From JAHJEM01 sp043805315 (lineage in GTDB: Archaea; Nanobdellota; Nanobdellia; Woesearchaeales; JAHJEM01): a stretch of 33,759 nt of DNA. Shown piece by piece: positions 30,377 to 33,759 of the stretch. Position 1 is the stretch's first letter; the number at the start of each line of letters is the position of its first letter. The DNA is taken from the NCBI GenBank assembly GCA_043805315.1, contig JAZDID010000103.1:1-33759 (forward strand), given 5' to 3'. The notes beneath the pieces were generated by a model that was not told the origin of the DNA, ran no database searches, and saw nothing but the letters and a program-made list of their open reading frames with translations. The position numbers and the translations under genes are program-made.

Positions 30377-31561
30377 ATGGAGACCTATTCCCACTCCCGC
30401 CTCTCGACTTTTGAGCAGTGCAAGCTGAAGTTCAGGTTCTCGTACATCGACAAGGTCGAGACTGAGATAGAGGAGACCGTCGAGGCATTCATGGGAAAGC
30501 GGGTGCACGAAACATTAGAAAAGCTCTATGCAGACCTGAAGTTCCAAAAGAAAAACAGCCTGCAAGACCTGCTCGCATTTTATAATGATGAATGGGTGAA
30601 GAACTGGAATCCGAACATCCTCATCGTGAGGAAAGAGTATGACCAGGAGAATTATCGGAAGATGGGTGAGAAATCCATCACTGATTATTACAGCCGCTAC
30701 CAGCCATTCACCCAGGAGACAACCATCCTGACAGAGGCCTACATTGAGATCTCACTGGATGACGGGAAAGAATATAAGGTGCGCGGCTACATCGACAGGA
30801 TCTCCTGCACTCCTGACGGGACCTATTACATCCATGACTACAAGACAGGCAACACTCTGCCAAAGCAGGAAGAGATTGACCAGGACAGGCAGTTGGCATT
30901 ATACTCGATCGCAGTAAAGGAGAATTACCATGACTGCAAGCAGGTTGTCCTGGTCTGGCATTATCTTGCGTTTGACAAGGAACTAACCTCCTCGAGAAAG
31001 GATGAAGACCTTGCGCAATTGAAACAAGACACTGTGCAGCTCATCATGCAGGTCGAAGCCACCACTGAGTTCACGCCAAAGGTCTCTGCATTGTGTTCCT
31101 GGTGCCAGTTCCAGCCCTTATGCCCAGAGTGGAAGCACAAGTTCCAGTTGGCGCAGAAAGAGCTCGACCAATATCTTAAGGATGATGGAGTCAAGCTGGC
31201 CAACGAGTACGCAAAATACCATGAGGAGATTGCGCATATCGAAGAGAAGATGGAGCAGATCAGGCAGGCATTGATCCAGTTCGCAGAAAAGGAAAATGTC
31301 AGCGTCATCTTTGGCTCTGATGTGGCTGTCAGCCTGAAGAAGTTTACTTCATTAAGCTTTCCCAAGAAGAATGACTGGAGCCGTAATGATTTTGTCAGCA
31401 TGATCAGGAAGCTCGGCTTGTGGGATGAGCTCGCGACTGTGGACACCTACGAACTCGCAGCCAGAATTAATAATGGAGAACTGCATCAGGATATCATCAA
31501 GCTGATCAATAACTTCGTGAAGCGGACTGAGAATTATAGGGTGAGTGTACGGAGGAAGTAA
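30377..31561 (+). CDS. RecB/Cas4-like PD-(D/E)XK nuclease with an Fe-S cluster
   Basis: The 394-aa product begins METYSHSRLSTFEQC, the usual RecB-type SxSxLxxFxxC start. H44 (RVHETLE), D140 (GYIDRI) and D154-Y155-K156 (IHDYKTG), then QLALYS, form the PD-(D/E)XK active site. C15 and the trio C240, C243, C249 (LCSWCQFQPLC) should ligate a 4Fe-4S cluster as in AddB and Cas4. A C-terminal helical, coiled-coil extension (about 255-300) and a basic tail are extra. No helicase, Cas genes or CRISPR array is near, so it is a stand-alone nuclease of DNA repair or defence. ATG 30377 is set by TATA spacing; the frame is open to 30245. Confidence 0.87.
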   Translation: METYSHSRLSTFEQCKLKFRFSYIDKVETEIEETVEAFMGKRVHETLEKLYADLKFQKKNSLQDLLAFYNDEWVKNWNPNILIVRKEYDQENYRKMGEKSITDYYSRYQPFTQETTILTEAYIEISLDDGKEYKVRGYIDRISCTPDGTYYIHDYKTGNTLPKQEEIDQDRQLALYSIAVKENYHDCKQVVLVWHYLAFDKELTSSRKDEDLAQLKQDTVQLIMQVEATTEFTPKVSALCSWCQFQPLCPEWKHKFQLAQKELDQYLKDDGVKLANEYAKYHEEIAHIEEKMEQIRQALIQFAEKENVSVIFGSDVAVSLKKFTSLSFPKKNDWSRNDFVSMIRKLGLWDELATVDTYELAARINNGELHQDIIKLINNFVKRTENYRVSVRRK

Positions 31562-31595
31562 AACGTAAGAATGACTTATCCGTCTTCGCCGCCTT

Positions 31596-33476
31596 TCATT
31601 CCACTGTCACTGCCTTTGCCAGGTTCCGCGGATAGTCTGGATCCAGACCTCGCGCAAGCGCAGTATGGTATGCAAGCAACTGCAGCGGAATCACAGTGAG
31701 CAGCGGAGAGAGGTATTCATTTGTCTGCGGAACCAGGATGATATCGTCTGAAAGCTTTTCCAGTACAGGATCATTGTGATCAGTGACTGTGATAATCTTG
31801 CCTTTGCGCGCCTTGACTTCCTGCATGTTGTTCAGAATCTTCTCATACATGCCGTTATTGCCTGGCGCGATGAATACGACCGGCATGTTCTCGTCAATCA
31901 AGGCAATAGGGCCGTGCTTCATCTCTGCGGCAGGATAGCCCTCTGCATGGATGCCAGATATTTCTTTCAGCTTCAACGCTCCTTCAAGCGCTGTCGGAAA
32001 GTTCACTCCTCGTCCTAAAAAAAGATAATTGCTATGCCTGCTGTATTTGAGCGCAATCTTGGATATTTCTGCCTCGCTCTTTAATATTTCCCTGATTTGC
32101 TCAGGGATGGCTTCGAGCGCCTCTCCAAATCCTCTGAGATCTGTCCAATAGCTTCCGAGGTACATTGCCATGAGATACAGGCAGCTGACCTGGCCAGTGA
32201 ATGCCTTGGTGCTCGCGACTCCCCGCTCAGGTCCTGCGTGGATATAAATACCAGCGTCTGTCTCACGGCTGATCATGCTGCCGGGCACATTAACGATGCC
32301 GAACGTCTTCACTTCATGCTTCTTGGCGAGCCGCACAGCCTCAAGCGTGTCTGCTGTCTCTCCTGACTGGGACAAGGCGATGACCAGCTCCGGGATGACT
32401 TTCTCATTGAGCGATTGCTGGAATACGGGATTTCGGTACCTGAACTCTGATGCGTAATCTGCCTCAGCAGCTATTTTGCTGATCTGCTCAAAATAATATT
32501 TTCCAATGAGCGCTGCATGCCAGCTTGTCCCGCATGCCACAAGGCGGATCCTCTGGATCTCTTTCTCTCTAAGCAGAATCCCTGAAAAAACGTCTTGTCG
32601 CATCAATAACTCATCCAGTCCGTCGATCCGGATACGTTCGTGTAGCCGTCCCCTGAATGTGTTTCTTACAGTCTCTGGCTGCTCGTGGATCTCCTTGTGC
32701 ATGAAATAAGCATGGCCTTCTAATTCCAGTTCCTTGATGTCCCAGGGTATCACTTCAAGCTCCTTTTCCAGCGTGTTGTTCTTCAGGTCAGTGATCCTGA
32801 CTCCTGCCCTAGTAATCTGCGCTGCCTCATGGTCATCCAGGACAATGATCTTCTTTGTGTACTCGTTGATAGGAGTTGCGTCAGAAGCGATGAAGAATTC
32901 CTGGTCGCCTATCCCGACAATCAATGGCGAGCCTTTGCGTGCAGCAAGAATTCCCTCAAATCCCTCTATGAGCGCTGCAATGCCGTACGTGCCTTTGAGA
33001 TGCAGGAGTGCCTTCTGGAAGCTGGTGAAGAACTCTTCCTCAGGAACAGGACAGCTGTCCATCTCCTGGCTAATCAAGTGCGCGATTGTCTCTGTGTCTG
33101 TCTCAGAACGGAAGGTATGGTCATGCAGAGCGAGCATCTTGCGCAGCAGACCATGGTTTTCAATGATGCCATTATGCACGACTGCGATATTCTTGTGTGT
33201 GCAGTACTGCGGGTGCGCGTTTGTCTCGTTCGGCTCGCCATGTGTTGCCCATCTCGTGTGCGCTATGCCGATCGTACCGTCAAAATCCCTGTGCTCGAGC
33301 TTTTTTTCAAGCGCCGAGATTTTTCCTTCTGCCTTGACAATACGGAGGGTTTTGTGTTCAGGATCAAGCACTGCGATGCCTGCAGAGTCATACCCTCTGT
33401 ATTCGAGTTGTTTCAGGCCTTTCAAGAGTACTGGGATGACGCTTCTCTTTCCCACATAGCCGAATATGCCGCACAT
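31596..33476 (-). CDS. glmS: Glutamine-fructose-6-phosphate aminotransferase (isomerising)
   Basis: This 626-aa enzyme makes glucosamine-6-phosphate, entry point to UDP-GlcNAc and so to the nonulosonate route encoded earlier in the window. The glutaminase domain starts MCGIFGYVG, so removal of Met exposes the nucleophilic Cys; HTRWATHG and HNGIIEN follow. Two SIS isomerase domains are marked by CGTSWHAALIGKYYFEQ, SQSGETADTLEA and LGRGVNFPTALEGALKLKEISG. The C-terminus DPDYPRNLAKAVTVE is family-specific. ATG 33476 is fixed by the need for an N-terminal Cys and by a TATA box 27 nt upstream, though the frame is open to 33512. Confidence 0.96.
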   Translation of the reverse strand: MCGIFGYVGKRSVIPVLLKGLKQLEYRGYDSAGIAVLDPEHKTLRIVKAEGKISALEKKLEHRDFDGTIGIAHTRWATHGEPNETNAHPQYCTHKNIAVVHNGIIENHGLLRKMLALHDHTFRSETDTETIAHLISQEMDSCPVPEEEFFTSFQKALLHLKGTYGIAALIEGFEGILAARKGSPLIVGIGDQEFFIASDATPINEYTKKIIVLDDHEAAQITRAGVRITDLKNNTLEKELEVIPWDIKELELEGHAYFMHKEIHEQPETVRNTFRGRLHERIRIDGLDELLMRQDVFSGILLREKEIQRIRLVACGTSWHAALIGKYYFEQISKIAAEADYASEFRYRNPVFQQSLNEKVIPELVIALSQSGETADTLEAVRLAKKHEVKTFGIVNVPGSMISRETDAGIYIHAGPERGVASTKAFTGQVSCLYLMAMYLGSYWTDLRGFGEALEAIPEQIREILKSEAEISKIALKYSRHSNYLFLGRGVNFPTALEGALKLKEISGIHAEGYPAAEMKHGPIALIDENMPVVFIAPGNNGMYEKILNNMQEVKARKGKIITVTDHNDPVLEKLSDDIILVPQTNEYLSPLLTVIPLQLLAYHTALARGLDPDYPRNLAKAVTVE

Positions 33477-33498
33477 GAGAGTTGTTGTTTTGGCTATG

Positions 33499-33508
33499 CT
33501 TATAAGCT
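33499..33508 (-). promoter_or_regulatory. TATA box for glmS
   Basis: GCTTATAAGC, a perfect palindrome, is centred 27 nt before ATG 33476. Confidence 0.6.
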
Positions 33509-33695
33509 TCATGCATGCTCAACTTATAATAATGCGTGAGAAAAGGAATTATTGAATTCAAAAAGTCCTAAGAAACAATTTTTGTCTTTTATTTCATGAA
33601 AAAAACAATTATTCATTTCAGATTTAAAAATAAAGGGTAAATTTACGAACAATATCGAAGATAATTATAGAAAATAGCAATAATATTATAAAAAG

Positions 33696-33705
33696 ATTTA
33701 TAATA
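33696..33705 (+). promoter_or_regulatory. TATA box for the gene at the right edge
   Basis: ATTTATAATA is centred 26 nt before ATG 33727. The rest of 33513-33690 is A/T-rich with no convincing gene. Confidence 0.55.
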
Positions 33706-33726
33706 GTCAGGCTGTTTCTTCTTTGC

Positions 33727-33759
33727 ATGAAATACTACCTGCTCAAAGAAAAAGAGGAT
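33727..33759 (+). CDS. Start of a gene cut by the window edge
   Basis: Eleven codons (MKYYLLKEKED) are visible after a well-placed TATA box, with the frame open to the edge. Nothing can be said about function. Confidence 0.5.
   Translation, partial: MKYYLLKEKED

Noticed and set aside
30377..31561. Cas4 and a nearby CRISPR array
   Set aside because: No direct-repeat/spacer pattern or other Cas proteins are found; the protein is longer than Cas4 and better called RecB/Cas4-like.
32734..33539. Long plus-strand open frames (about 240 codons) opposite glmS
   Set aside because: GlmS is unmistakable on the minus strand; the opposite frames are Ser/Cys-rich shadows without motifs.
33513..33690. 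A 14-codon ORF (MKKTIIHFRFKNKG) in the A/T-rich gap right of glmS
   Set aside because: Too short, with no supporting signal; A/T-rich DNA gives such frames readily.

Overview
The window looks like archaeal chromosome. TATA boxes of the TTTATAAA type sit about 26-28 nt before the start codons of nearly all first-in-operon genes, so most mRNAs appear leaderless. The 5S rRNA gene stands alone, with a TATA box 26-27 nt before its 5' end. A TrmB-type regulator, an NFACT/Rqc2-family protein and a lone archaeal-style NOL1/NOP2/Sun methyltransferase are also present. The compact layout with many ATGA overlaps would fit a DPANN (Woesearchaeota-like) genome. That lineage call is inference, and sequence alone cannot settle it here.

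Positions 1-24802 form one large surface-glycan locus, almost all on the minus strand. Read in transcription order from the right, it begins with UDP-glucose 6-dehydrogenase, a GDP-mannose 4,6-dehydratase-like enzyme, a GT4 glycosyltransferase, a methyltransferase and a large GT-B transferase with QP and HP motifs. Next comes a tightly overlapping module: polysaccharide deacetylase, holo-ACP synthase, FkbH-like HAD protein (split in two frames), acyl carrier protein, MaoC-like hydratase and a GNAT protein. A 132-bp MITE-like element with 13-bp inverted repeats and 8-bp target duplications follows. After it come a Wzx-type flippase and a nonulosonic-acid set: Gfo/Idh oxidoreductase, CMP-nonulosonate synthetase, SDR, NeuB/LegI synthase, NeuC/LegG hydrolysing epimerase, a LegH-LegC fusion and a LegB 4,6-dehydratase. 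The locus ends with a GT39 membrane glycosyltransferase, an ALG5-like GT2, and the 3' end of a convergent FemAB-like gene. An AT-rich plus-strand methyltransferase gene interrupts the cluster at 7172-7882.

The gene set matches legionaminic-acid-type CMP-sugar synthesis (LegB, LegC, LegH, LegG, LegI, LegF) rather than plain sialic acid, which needs only NeuC, NeuB and NeuA, or pseudaminic acid, which uses PseG instead of a NeuC-like enzyme. The ACP module is the most unusual part. FkbH-family proteins are known to load a glyceryl unit from 1,3-bisphosphoglycerate onto a carrier protein. With a dedicated carrier, its activating enzyme, a deacetylase to expose an amine and a GNAT to re-acylate it, the module could exchange an N-acetyl group on the glycan for a carrier-borne three-carbon acyl group.

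Positions 25051-33759 are mixed housekeeping and regulatory genes: 5S rRNA, a small CX5R phosphatase, a small unknown protein, an RNA m5C methyltransferase divergent from NAD(P)H-hydrate dehydratase plus a short NFACT protein, a putative lipoprotein divergent from a TrmB regulator with a GC-rich palindrome between their promoters, a RecB/Cas4-like Fe-S nuclease, GlmS, and the first codons of one more gene. I saw no tRNA, CRISPR array or intact transposase gene. No gene-free stretch exceeds 300 bases.
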